DNA of 64,000 bases, taken from Auricularia sp. M13 (taxonomy: Eukaryota > Basidiomycota > Agaricomycetes > Auriculariales > Auriculariaceae). Below are positions 12,194 through 23,046 of this stretch, in pieces. Position 1 is the stretch's first letter. Every line of letters begins with the position of its first letter. The DNA is taken from contig CM073201.1 of assembly GCA_037042915.1 (NCBI GenBank), positions 2,480,001 to 2,544,000 on the forward strand. The letters are read 5' to 3'. Below the pieces are notes generated by a model that saw only the letters and a list, made by a program, of their open reading frames with translations, was not told the origin of the DNA and did not search any database. The position numbers were made by a program, and so were the translations under genes.

Positions 12194-13629
12194 TCAAAGC
12201 AAAAACAAGCAGTCAGCAACAGCACAACAGCACAACAACGCAGCTCGGACGGACCCAAGCGCGCCCATACACGCCGCGCCCGCAAAGAGCGCGACGATCG
12301 CCTTGACGCCCTCGGCGCCCCTCACGCGGTCCTCACCCGCATGCACAAAGTCCTCCGCGAGCATCTCGACGGTGCCCGCGTAGATGAGCATGCCCGCGCT
12401 CGCGGCCTGCAGCAGCCCGGCGACCTCGCGCTGCCGGTGCGGGAGCGCGAAGAGGCCGAGCAGGATGCCCGCCGGGACCGTCAGCGCGAAGAGCGCGATG
12501 AGGACGAGCGGGAAGAGGCGGTGGCGGCGCGTCGTGTCGCTCGTGGGCAGCTCGGATATGCGCACGCCGAGCGAGATGCCCTCGAAGAGCTGGTGGAAGA
12601 CGATCGCTGTCACGAGCGACGCTGGTGTGCGTACATATAATGTGAGCGAAAGGTGAAGGGAGGGAGCCAGGACATTTGGGACGCACTGAAGTCGGGCCCG
12701 CGCGTGAAGGCGAGCGTGATGCCGATGACCAGCGAATGCAGCATGATGCCCAATTGTATTACCTGCGAAACTTGGGTGAGCGCCGGCCAGGGTACCACGA
12801 GGCACACGTGAACGGTGAAGGCGTACGAGTATGCCGATGATCTGCGTTCTGCGGTCGAGAAAGTCCGCGGCGACGCTCTTGGTCTCGCTGCGCTCGTAAT
12901 GGGACGCCCGCCGTCTGCGTATACTGGGCGTCTGGACGGCAAAGTAGTCTTCTTGGGCCGGCGGCGGGACGGGCAGCGCTACATGCGCGTGGGCAAGCTC
13001 CTCGTCGGGGTCGTCGCGGTACTCGGAGAGGCGGGGCGTCGCGTCGGACAGCACGGAATGGCGTCTGCGCGAGATGACGATGTGCTCGACGTAGGCTGTA
13101 CACGAGTCTGCGGGTACATATCAATCCAGCAGACCCGACCGACGCAGCGACCGTCGACGCAGCCGACTCACACTCCACCAGGAATATCGTCAGAAGCGAG
13201 CCTAATCTGCAGCAGCGTCGCGTCAGCGTGCCAGCGGTACACGCGCTTCGTATTGGACACACGTTACGAGCCCCGCGACGTGTCGCCACCGCGGCCCCGC
13301 GCGCCCGAGGTTGGCGAACGCGTCCTGTAGCAAATGCGCGAACGCCGTCGCCAAAATGACGCCTGCGCAGTGCCTGCTTTCAGCGCTGTCTCGAGCACCG
13401 TACAAAGGCCAAGCCCACCCGTTCCAAAGTGTTTTCCAACGAAAAAGACGGCGCGGGCATGGCGCGAGTCCATGAAGCGCCGGGACGCGAGCGGGAGGCC
13501 CGCCGCTGCGCGCACCGACTCAGACACAGCTCAATGACGACAGCCAGTGGAGCTCGACGCACCGAACAGCGAGCAGAAGAATATGCCGGTCAGGCTCAGT
13601 AGCTTGTGGTCGACGTCGGGCGGGGTCAT
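12194..13629 (-). CDS. ZIP-family zinc/iron transporter
   Basis: Seven exons in transcript order: 13563-13629, 13419-13505, 13263-13362, 13172-13206, 12827-13107, 12687-12762 and 12194-12621, giving 357 aa. ZIP signatures appear only after splicing: SLTGIFFCSLF and FFVGKHFGTG, then GVILATAFAHLL (helices 1-3); LLTIFLVE; an acidic and His-containing loop at about 110-190 (EELAHAHV, possible metal sensing); then QLGIMLHSLVIG and VFHQLFEGISLG, which carry the His/Glu residues of the transport-site helices 4 and 5; and three C-terminal helices. ZIP proteins move Zn2+ or Fe2+ into the cytoplasm. The ATG at 13629 gives a very short luminal N-terminus, typical for fungal members. Which metal and which membrane cannot be read from sequence. 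Confidence 0.9.
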
Positions 13630-15275
13630 CGTATTGGTCGAGGGCAGAAGGGAACGAGCGCTGTGGCTCCCGGCGCGACTCCTCACTCGGATCTGCACGA
13701 GGACCGCATCGGTCGTTATGCTCCATGACTTGATTACATAAGCTTATCCCTAGTTTCTTTCCAGCGAGTCGTGCACGCCGTCTCCTGACCCGCGCAGAGC
13801 GTGCATTCGATACTCAAGCATGAGCCCATTGCCTGCGGGCCTGCCAAGGGTCGTGCCCCTCAGCGACGCCTTGGATGAGGACCGCAGAAGTGAGCGCCTA
13901 CTCCGCCGCGGACGTAACGCCCTCAGACGTTTCCCGCATGACAGGAACACCGGTGCGGTGCGCGTTTCAGACGCAGGCTACAGTCAAAGGCGGTGAAGAT
14001 GCGCAGGTTTTGCTTGTCTGTGGCAGGAGACGACGAATGCAGACGTTGACATGCAGACGTTGAGGTTCTGCAGTATCATATGTCCCATGAACAACCATAT
14101 TTTACTTCATTCGGGATATCCTGTACTGTGCTATCAGAGCGGTCGAAGAAAAAAAAGGCGGCCGCGAACGGTCTGGAGAATGTGACACTCCCTCTGCGAT
14201 GAGAAGTGCCACCACCCCTGAGTGTCCTTGAAGATCCGAACGCTTCATCTGGTTGGTAGGACATATACATGCGCGTAGACTCTCTGTCTTGCCTCCAGTG
14301 CCAGTCGCAAATGAATACTATATCCTTCCAAAAACGGCGTCGTCGTCGTGCAGGCGCACATGTACAATCAGCGGACGGGGGTCCTTGGGACAGACGAACG
14401 CCGTTCTCGATGCGGACACTTTCAATGCACTTGTCCGACTTCCAGGGGTCGTCCGAGTGCTGGCTGATGCGCTAGAGACTCAGCGGGACAGACGTAGCCA
14501 GTATTCTTTCGGACTCAGACTCGCCAGCGCATTGACAGACACAACCATGTCCGAAGTCTGGCCCTTGGCGGACAGCGATTCCAGTGGGGTGCACGTAGTC
14601 ACGTATCCGAAATCCAGAGGTCTTTCAAGCGAAGCTCAAAGCCGCAAGTCGTCATCGATCAACCCCAGGAAGGCGAATGAAAGCAACTGCCTCCTAGATG
14701 ACGAGCTGACAATTTAGGAAGCTGGGAGCTGTGTAGAACGGTCAACGCTCGTAGTAATTAGCTCGAGGAACAGCGCGTCCGGTCGACAGGCCGCCAGTGA
14801 CAGGTTGAACCTGAAGATTGTTCAAGGCAAACGGAGCGAGATGCAAGGCAATGGCAGAATATGATCCAGACTGGCACAGCGACCGACCAAGGCAATTCAG
14901 AAAGCCGGAAGCTGTGTAGTGCGAACAACGCTTTCAGTAGCTCGAGCAACGGCGCGTTCGGTCGGCAGGCTGCGGGTTACACGTTGAACTCGAAGATTGT
15001 TCAGGTGGAACGGAGAGAGATAGAGACGCAAAGCAGCCGCAGCATATAATCCAGCAGGCACGGCGGAATAACGGGGCAGGATGCAGCGAGTGCACTACGG
15101 CAGAGAGCGGCAGAGTAGTCAGATTCACGAAGCATGGAAGTCGGAGTTGCTGCCGCGTCAGCTGTGGGAGGCCAGTGTCCAATTTATTTAGTCTCCTTTG
15201 CAGACTTGATCTCGGAAGATAATCGTTCCTTTGATTGAACAATTTATTCGAGCACGAACGCCTGGAGTTATACGC
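13630..15275. other. Intergenic, unassigned ORFs and a direct repeat
   Basis: There is no recognised gene in about 1.6 kb. A plus-strand frame at 14253-14717 (155 codons, Ser-rich end) reads well but matches no family I know. It could be the last exon of an unrecognised gene whose other exons lie around 13875-14250. The 14717-15062 direct repeat is listed separately. Confidence 0.4.
14717..15062. repeat. Diverged direct repeat, two copies of about 163 bp
   Basis: Copy 1 at 14717-14879 and copy 2 at 14900-15062 align along their length. Both contain GAAGC...GCTGTGTAG, then AGCTCGAG-AAC-GCGCG and GAAGATTGTTCA, and end at ATCCAG...GGCAC. Divergence is moderate (roughly a fifth of positions by eye). 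No coding sense or terminal inverted repeats are seen. Confidence 0.7.
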
Positions 15276-15899
15276 TTAACATACGAGCAGTTCAGCAGCC
15301 GCGAATAGGAACGCGACGCTGAGCAGGCCAGCGCGGAAGCCGTGCTGGGTGCTCCAGCGCGCGACAAGCGCGTCGCTTTCCTGCCCAGCGGCCTGCGCAT
15401 CCAGCGAAGCTGCATACCGCGTCACGCATCATGAATGGGGGTGCAGACGGCCACAGACAGACCTTTGCTCTCAATGGCCTTGAGCCTCGTAATCCCAGGA
15501 ATCATCACGACGAACGTGAACGGGATGATGCTGAGCGCGGTCGCCGCCGCCGTGCCGAGCAGCGCGCGCCTGTGGATGGCGGCGAGGCCGAGGTCCGCCT
15601 CCGGACGGTCGCGGCGGCGAGCGAGAGCGCGGAGAGGACGGTGAGCGCGGGGATTTGCGCCTTGCCGAGGTCGTACAGCCGCGACCACACGCGCAGCCGC
15701 TCCGAGGGCTGCAGCGCGGCGGACAGCGCGGGCACAAAGAGCGTGCTGGTGCCCACGGTCATGCCTCGCGGTTAGCATGTAGGTCAGTAACGGCTGCCAG
15801 TGCTTAGTACTTGTGCGTTCTCCGCGCACCTGCGACGAGCCCGAGCCCGACTGTGCCTGCTACACGCAGGCCGTCGATGTACTGCGTTGCGATGACCAT
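15276..15899 (-). CDS. DUF1772 membrane protein with an apparent frame break
   Basis: Exons in transcript order: 15830-15899, 15463-15764 and 15276-15409. The start reads IDGLRVAGTVGLGLVAG then MTVGTSTLFVPAL. The middle gives YDLGKAQIPALTVLSALSL and IIPFTFVVMIPGITRL. The end gives ARWSTQHGFRAGLLSVAFLF. This is the order of hydrophobic segments and the RW-x-H/N end seen in DUF1772 (anthrone-oxygenase-like) proteins of about 170 aa. Exon lengths sum to 506 nt, not a multiple of three: the frame must shift by one near 15600 to pass from the first half to the second. As written, translation would end near 15505 in a wrong-frame tail. This is either a young pseudogene or a 1-nt sequence error. A relic of the same family lies at 58.8 kb; both copies neighbour tyrosinase loci. 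Confidence 0.75.
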
Positions 15900-16156
15900 C
15901 GTATGACTTGAGGAATACAGTGACAGTGAAGTTCAGATTTGAAGCTTCACGCGCAGCCGGATGGGCGCGACGGCGAAGCATCCAGCTGAATGTCCGCGGC
16001 TCCCCAAATCGGGATTCTTGCCGAAGGTCGTAGGCTACTGGCCGTCTCGCTGGTCCAGGTATAACGATTCAAAGAGTGAAAAATTGAAGGCCGAGAGCTT
16101 CTCCCAGTAGCAAGGAACACGAATCAAACGTCAAAGTTCGAGGTAAGTAGTAGTAC

Positions 16157-17376
16157 CTATTCGTACTCGAAACACATATCACCGAATCCAACGGCCATCA
16201 GCTCACGCACTGGGCGCGCGTTTCCTAGCGGGCCCCAGTTAATAAGAGTGTCAAATGTCACGTTGGGGCTCGGCGGAATGTTGTTCGTGGTGACAGTTCC
16301 GGAGAGAGCGTTGTCCCCAGAGACCCGCGCGGGATCCACGCTCTGCCACTGAGACCACACCCTGTCAATCATCGCGTGATGCAGGAAGAACGTTGGTTCC
16401 GTCGGGCTGGAGAATATCTCGCCACCGACGGGTCCCGTGGCAAAATGGCCCGAGGCGTGCAGCCCAGGCAGTCCCACGCCGGAGACGTTGTCCAGCACGT
16501 CCTGGAAGCCCTTGATCGTCGTCTGGCTAAGCAAGTTGTCGAGATTTTGCTGCGTCTGGAAGTTCGTGGCGACGTATTGGTTGAGGTCGCGCGTGAAGCA
16601 GCGTGAAATGTAGGCGAAGACGGTCGGCGGTAGACCCGGGTTGGGGTCGGTTAACGCGCTGCCATCGACAGGAAGGTAGCCAATCCTATTTCAAAAGTAA
16701 GGCCGCTCGATGAAACCATAGGAATAAGGCGAGTGACGCTTACCGATAATTCTTGAAGGGGCCATCTGTGACGCAACCTCCCCCAGGTCCGTTGGGACAG
16801 GTTACATTGACAAATGGTTCGAAGCAGTCCGGCTCAAGTTCCTTCTCCTCAGGCGTCAGCGGGAGCCCCTGGCCCGAGAATGAGAACGCCGATCCATCGA
16901 ACAACGGAGAGGCGGTGAGATTCTCGTGGTGCTTGATCCAGTCCCAGTACGGGAGCGCGCCGGCATAGCCGCACTCAGTCTGAAGTGTGCTCTCGAATAT
17001 CTTGATGAATCCGCGGTGCCAGGCGAGGAAGACGCCGTTGAAGTGAATGAGTCTAGTCTGGTTCATGTGTACTGCGACGAAGTCTTCGTAGCGCGAGGTG
17101 GTGTTGTAAAGAGCGTGGCTGAGCTGAGACGGCCTGCTCTGAAGACAGAGGACCGCATCCGTGTAGGCCTTGCGCTCCGATGGTCGCAAATTCCCCCTGG
17201 TAAATAGTAAGACTCACAAGAGCGAGCCTAAGGAACGGTAAAGACACTGACCATTCCCGGCGAGTAACGATTTGATCAGGGTCGCACGCTCCGCCAGTCG
17301 CGGCGCCGGCCGCTGCATGGGCAAGCATGGGCGAAGACAACAAGAAGGGGAGGATGAAGTAGAGAAATTGCATCAT
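16157..17376 (-). CDS. Secreted tyrosinase 1 (short fungal type)
   Basis: Exons in transcript order: 17252-17376, 16744-17196 and 16157-16685, giving 368 aa. Residues 1-20 form a signal peptide (MMQFLYFILPFLLSSPMLAH). The CuA region has VHMNQTRLIH and LAWHRGF, and the CuB region has LHASGHFATG and FFLHHAMIDRVW, so all six copper-ligand histidines appear present. Tyrosinases oxidise monophenols and o-diphenols to quinones (melanin formation, phenolic detoxification). The protein is a catalytic core without the long C-terminal lid domain of the mushroom PPO type, like other short secreted tyrosinases. A TATAAAA lies 55 bp upstream of the ATG. It shares intron positions with tyrosinase 2 at 33.8 kb (after the RxEW/RKDW tryptophan and after GPFKNY). 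Confidence 0.93.
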
Positions 17377-17430
17377 TCGGTCGTCCAGCAGCAGGCCGCA
17401 CCTATGTCCCCCGATACGAGCACAGTCTGG

Positions 17431-17437
17431 TTTTATA
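17431..17437 (-). promoter_or_regulatory. TATA box of tyrosinase 1
   Basis: TATAAAA on the minus strand, 55 bp upstream of the ATG at 17376. Position and sequence fit a fungal TATA element. A transcript start about 30 bp downstream would leave a short leader. Confidence 0.5.
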
Positions 17438-17789
17438 ACAGTTCAGAGGTACCAAACATATTTCAAACCGTGATTACTCACCTGTTTGGTATGAGAACCG
17501 GCAATGACTTGAAGTTCATCTGGCATCAGGCTTGGGCGCCGCCTGTCAGCGGCGAGTTGGATATGCGAACCGTGGCTAAAACTGCGTGGAATGCGGCACT
17601 GCGGGACCCTATTCAGTAGTAGAAAAGCAGCTCTATATCGCATTCACCGAGGAATACTGAACGGAACACCAGCAAGCAGGTGTCGTGCATATAATCCGAG
17701 CTGTCTGATAAGGCTGGAGTGAATCCTCAGTGATACTGCATCCCTCAGCACAGTGGATCATCCTATGAGAGGAGTGGCAAATATGCCTC

Positions 17790-18866
17790 AGGCGCTGGCA
17801 AGCCGCAATCCACGTTTGTACCACGGGGGCGCAGAGCATTCAACCAGGTAGCCCGTTCCGCATGACCAGCTTGAAGTCCTTCGCAGTGATGCATAGTATA
17901 CTTCGGAGGTGTAGCAGCGAGACAATGCCCCGATCCAGGTTCGGCGGCTCGGTGTTGTATAGATCGAAGGAAACTTTGAGAGTCTGCAAACTGGCAAAGC
18001 CCCGCGCGTAGTATCCGAAAGAGGTCACCGGGAGATATTTCGTCGACAACGAGGCCCTTGAAGCCAGATCGCAGATATTCAAGGATGCCTCGCCCGCAAG
18101 AATCGAGGCGGAGGCAGGAAAGTCAGGGGGGCGACCGAATCAATGCTGGAAGGAACGTATCGTCGAGTAGAAATGAATCGTTGAGTGCGAGTGCAAAGGT
18201 GCCCATGCAAAGCGCTTGAAGATTCGGCATGGCGCATGACAGGAGTCCGCTTTCGCAGGTATGTGGCCCAAGAATGCGCAGCTCAGATGCTTGCGAAACA
18301 ATCAGGTCAATGACCGGGCTGAGGTCGCGTGGCGCTCCGCTGTAACGCAACGATACATCCTTCCTACAGCAGCCGCTCTTGTCGCACCATTCTTGAATAT
18401 CCCGTAGAGAACCCAATTTGACCCTCGGTCCGCATGCAGCTGCGGAACTGAGATACGAAGGAAGGCGGATATCTATCTTGGTCCATGCTTTTGGGGTGCT
18501 GGGCGTAGCGTCGCGTCAGGTCCACCGTCCTAGAGATAGATGCAAGGTCGCGCAGAGGGTGACAATTTCTCCGAGGACCTCGAAGAGAAGCCTGCAAACG
18601 GGCGCGAAGAAGGCTTCATGGGTGAACATCTCCTCGTGGAAGCCAACTTGAAGAATTTTGGTGGCGTCTTGCGAAGAGGGAAGCCGGCGCACCGTGCAAG
18701 CGGCACCGTGCCGAGCGGAGTTGGCGGCGCGTCTTGTCGTGAACCACGCCTCGGCTAAGGGACTACTAATACTCTCCCTGTTACATCTTCCTCGCCTCTT
18801 GTGCCATTCCGCCTTGAGCTCTTCCGGCCGCGCATCGCAGTGAAGCATTGCACACTGGTCTGACAT
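17790..18866 (-). pseudogene. Decayed F-box/LRR-like gene
   Basis: Fragments in shifting frames match the F-box-like gene at 35.2-37.0 kb in order: RLLFEVLGEIVTL (about 18550-18580), TPKAWTKIDIRLPS (about 18470-18510), LRDIQEWCDKSGCCRKDVSL (about 18340-18410), IDLIVSQASELRIL, LLSCAMPNLQAL and VVDEISPGDLFRILRA (about 18000-18050). Frameshifts and in-frame stops separate them and the C-terminal LRR-like part fades out near 17.8 kb. In the unbroken stretch the paralogue reads FEVLGEI, which shows what the 35-kb copy looked like before its transposon insertion. It lies directly upstream of tyrosinase 1, the mirror of the tyrosinase 2 plus F-box pair. Confidence 0.82.
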
Positions 18867-19171
18867 AAGGTATCAGTGACAGCTGAGCTGTAAATGGCCG
18901 ACTACGTGGACAACGTGCTCAAACCGCTGGCCAACGTCAAGTCCAAGGCACCCCCCGGCAAACTGCTCGAAATAATCTTCCAGAACGAAAGTGTCAAGAA
19001 CGCGCACCAGGCCTTTCTTCAATCTCTCGATTCCAACAAAATCCAGAAAGCATCGCACGGCCTTGCAGTCCAACTCCTCAACTGCATCAGCGCAGCGTAT
19101 TACGAGAATGTCCTCCCAGCAGGCGACGCCGTCATTTTTACCAGGCATTCGAAACCGCCGACTGGGGACTA

Positions 19172-19656
19172 CTGTAGAGCTATTAATTATTACCGTGTCA
19201 CGCGTCACGGACGTCGCGCGGCGCGGTAATGGAGACGTTTTGTAGTATGTCACGCGAGGCTCATGGTAATAGCGTGTCACGGTGCTCAAGCACATGAAAT
19301 ACCCATTATGAATGCCCGGAGCTTCGCGCCTTCGGCGCGCATTACATATGTACACACATGAAGGGCGGTGTGCAACATGCGCAGGTGTAGAAGTGCCATC
19401 TAGCGCCTACCGAGTCGAGTTAGAGCAGAATGCAGGATTCTGCAGCCAGTGGACAGCGACAAAGGATGTTGGTATGTTTGCTTCCGAGCTCCGTCGTACT
19501 TGCTCAAGAGAGCTGCACTCGCTCTTTTGCATCCCAGCAATAAATTCCCTCGAAAATTTGGCCTTAAGGTCTTGGTCACATGTCACGTGGGTGCTGCGGT
19601 AATGTTTCCGACATGTCACGGTCGAAGCTTGGCGGTAATAATTCATAGCTCTACAG
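19172..19656. mobile_element. 485-bp TA-flanked inverted-repeat element (MITE) in the FunK1 gene
   Basis: The left end starts CTGTAGAGCTATTAATTATT; the right end is its inverse with one mismatch in the first 20 bases. The target dinucleotide TA is present on both sides (19170-19171 and 19657-19658). Host sequence without the element reads GGAC-TA-CCTCG, which continues the kinase frame (G-D-Y-L-A). TGTCACG-type motifs recur inside near both ends. There is no transposase ORF. TA duplication is typical of Tc1/mariner-type elements; assignment to that superfamily is inference. Confidence 0.88.
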
Positions 19657-20814
19657 TACCTCGCGCTGAACGTCAAGCCCGAGATCTGCGGCTTCCTAGG
19701 ACCACTCGTCACTCTGCTCCTTGCGCGCCAGCACCCGAATTACAAATTGCATCAGGCTTGGTCCACGCTGGTACAAGTCGCGGAGCTCGAGCGCGTCAAA
19801 GGTGATCAGCTCAGCTGGGGCCAGCTGAAAACCTACGTCGCGGGCCTCAAGCGCTACAGGCCCGACATGACTACCGTGCACGGCATCCGTCTCGCCAATG
19901 GCAAGGTCCGATTGTCTACCCTCAGCGCCCCTGGTATACTCTGGTCCGAACCAACCGCTTGGACCGAACTCTCTCCCTGGATCGCGCACGTCGTGGAAGT
20001 ATACAACTCGCTTACTGGACGGGATCTCGACATGCAATATTGCGCCGCACAGGACGGTTTTCCTCGATGGGACGTCCGCAAATCGGGAGTCGGCCTTGTG
20101 GTAACGCCATTCCAGGTTGGGCCCACTCCGGGGCGAACGACTTTTGCTTGCTTCGAGGTTGGACGCCTTCCGGTGGACGAGCCTGGGATCGACCCTCAGC
20201 TTTTGAGCGAGTTGAACGAGAGATTTGATTCGGGCGTCGTCGAAGGATTTTGGAAATTCTCCTGGCAGCGGGCGGATTCGAAAACCACAGAAGCCGAGCT
20301 ACTTACCTACCTCCACAGGAACGGCTGGGTACCTGGATTGGTGAGGCATTATCCAGAGACTACTGTCCGCGGCGAGGTCGCTTCTGCTATTAGTCACCCC
20401 TCGGGCAAAGGACATGGGTATGTCAGGGACATTCTCCACCTCGGCAGTATCGGGCAGCCACTCAGTCAATGCGAGACCGCGGGAGACTTGCTCGATGTCA
20501 TGTACGATTTGATCGAAAGTATGTAGAGCTCAATTATTGTTGTTTTTGCGCAACCATGCTGAACATTGTGTAGCGCACGCTCATCTCTGCGAACTGGGGG
20601 TTCTCCATCGCGATGTCAGCTATTACAACGTTATGTGCAAGCCCCTGCACTACATCTCGACCCATCCGGTTCTGAAGCACAACCGCGTCCTGGAGCGGCC
20701 TTGCATCAAGAAGATTTTGTACGCCACCCATCTTCCTCGCTAAAGCCTATTTTTTCTTATATTCTCTGCAGCGGCGACGAAAGCGGGCAGTCTTGCGTGC
20801 TCTTGACTGACCTT

Positions 20815-23046
20815 CATCAGGAAAACGCGCCGGTGCTGTGGAGACTCCGGGAGTCTCCACGGGCTGTGGAGTGATCGGAGCTCGCTAAGGAATTGGTCGT
20901 CTCTGGCTCCTTCGGGAGTCAGCAAAGTGTCCGGAGCTCCAGAAGCTGTGGTCACTCCAGATGCTGAGGGGACTCCATTTGCACCTCTTGTATTTATTAT
21001 TTTATTCTTGCTTGCAGTCAAAGATGGACAAAATAATAAAGAAACGAGATATATTGGCGACTACGGTAAAACAGCAAGATACAACGGTATATGTATGTAC
21101 AACGCACGACCCGTCCACGACCTCCTCGACCCGCGCAAATCTCCTTAATCACGCCTCGCGCGACGGTGCTTACAATTTTGCTGGAGAGATGTCAATGTGA
21201 ATTCTCTAGGAATAACATATTCCGCACCTGCCACGAGCCGTAATGGATCAATGCGCGCTGACTGGCTCGGCCACTTTGCTGGAATGATATTAGATGAGAT
21301 GACGCGGGGAACGAGATTGGCCAACACACCTGGAGATTGCATACCGGTGCCGGCCCGAGCAGCTGTGCTCTTCCAACTATCAGCCGTAGACCAGGCGCGT
21401 CTACAAGAACGTACCTACTAGTTATAGTGCAGGATAAGCTTGAGAGCAGGGCACAGCTAAGTTGTGTACCTTGTGCACGGACTGGAAGACAGGCGTAGCA
21501 GCGATACTTGCCCTGCGCCGAAGAAAACATGACTGAACAGCCCAAACGGAGCACACGCACCAGCGTGCTCGCGAGTTCCAGGACGCCGCGATGACGGTCG
21601 GGCTTTGCGCAGTGGGAAGGGAAACGCGGCAATGACGTGTGGTGACATAGGGTGCGACGGCGGCGAAGGCATGGGCACGGTGGGGCGCTACACGGCTACC
21701 GGCAGGACTGCAGGATTTCGGTGATTTGGGCGCTCACAGGAAGCGAGCAATCGCCCAAGTGTTTCCTGTGAGTGGTGCAATTGACAAGATTCCTGTAATC
21801 CGGGCTGTGCACTTCGGATCCGTTAACACCGACAGCCAAATCCACCAGGTTTCCACTATTGCCTGCGCTGGCGGCAGCACCGCTCGCATTTGGAAATTTT
21901 AACCTTCGCGCAGGCGCAAGCGTTATCGGAAATTTTATAATTATTATAAAACAGTGCGGATACAGCAGGTAGGCCAGGCAATGCTAGCTAGCAGGGAGGG
22001 TGCATTCGGGTCACGGAATCGTAGCACAGGCTCGCACGAGTGACGGGATACAAGCGTGCAAGAATGCTAGAAAATGAACGAGGAAAGTGCAGGGGCAAGC
22101 TTGTCGAACCGTGCGGCGTGGAAAGGCGAGAGGTATCAAGACCGCGGTGGCACGCAGATATTAACGGATAGCCGGGAAAAAACGTCAGGGGAGGGTGCGC
22201 ATCGAAGCGGGGGATATGTGGGAGGGAGGAGGAGGACGGGTGTGGAGACAACGGATGGGCGACGGGCTCGTCAGCCTTGACGAGGGGGAAAGACGAAAAA
22301 ACGCAAAGTCCACATCCAAACACAGCCAAATCAACCAGCGGTCGCCGAGATGGGCCGACAGTGTACCACATGCCTCGCGGAACGGTATCGCCGAGCTCAC
22401 AGGTAAGTTGTGATCGCATTACAGGAACTGCGTAATTCTGAGCCACCACAGGAAAACTGCACATTACTGTAGTTCCCGGTAATCCGATTCATCAAATCCT
22501 TGTAATCTCTGAAATCACCGAAATCCTGCAGTCCTGCCCGTAGCCGTGTAGCTGTCGAGTGCGGAACTCGAGAAAAATTTGCGGGAAAGCCGGATGGCGG
22601 ACTTCCAACTTCAGTCAGCCAGACTTTGACCAAGTCCGACGGCCCCTCTTCTGCAGTGCACTATCAAGCACTTTTGCCGCAGAAAAAACAAATACAGTTC
22701 CGATTTTTTTTCCCATTTGTCTATGAGCTGTGGCTTATAATTGCTCATAATATGACTAATGCACGATTTCTCGACGTCAATGTGTCAACCGTCGGTCATA
22801 GGAACATTGGAGCATGCAACAGAGCCGCTCTCACATGGTCTCTTAGGAGTGCAATTGTCGGTGATAATTCAATGACCTCAGACGACTCTGGGCACGAGCA
22901 GCTGCAAGGATGAATGGCATCACATCACGCCAAACACTCACTTCGATCACTCTGGTCACTCCGGGAGGCTCCCTCACCGTTTGCTTCACTCTGCTTACTC
23001 CCGGAGGCCGCAGAGCGCGGCTGACACCGAACACGTTTTCCTGATG
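20815..23046. mobile_element. 2,232-bp inverted-repeat element, TT target duplication, in the FunK1 gene
   Basis: The left end starts CATCAGGAAAACG and the right end is the inverse, with the match continuing in patches (CGGTG). TT flanks both sides (20813-20814 and 23047-23048). Subterminal regions are rich in ACTCCGGGAG-like blocks in both orientations. No transposase-like ORF is visible, so it looks non-autonomous. A second element (21688-22551) is nested inside. Removing it joins CTCTTGACTGACCTT to GACCATGCG, giving LLTDLDHA in frame. The ends resemble the 198-bp element at 35.4 kb. Confidence 0.85.
21688..22551. mobile_element. Nested inverted-repeat element of about 864 bp
   Basis: Terminal inverted repeats of about 40 bp start CTACACGGCTACCGGCAGGA on the left; the right end is the inverse with one mismatch in the first 20 bases (CTACACGGCTACGGGCAGGA). 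The second half of the repeat includes CTGCAGGATTTCGGTGATTT on both sides. The ends are symmetric around TA, so the target duplication could be TA, but this is ambiguous. It is non-coding and sits wholly inside the 2.2-kb element. Confidence 0.75.
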
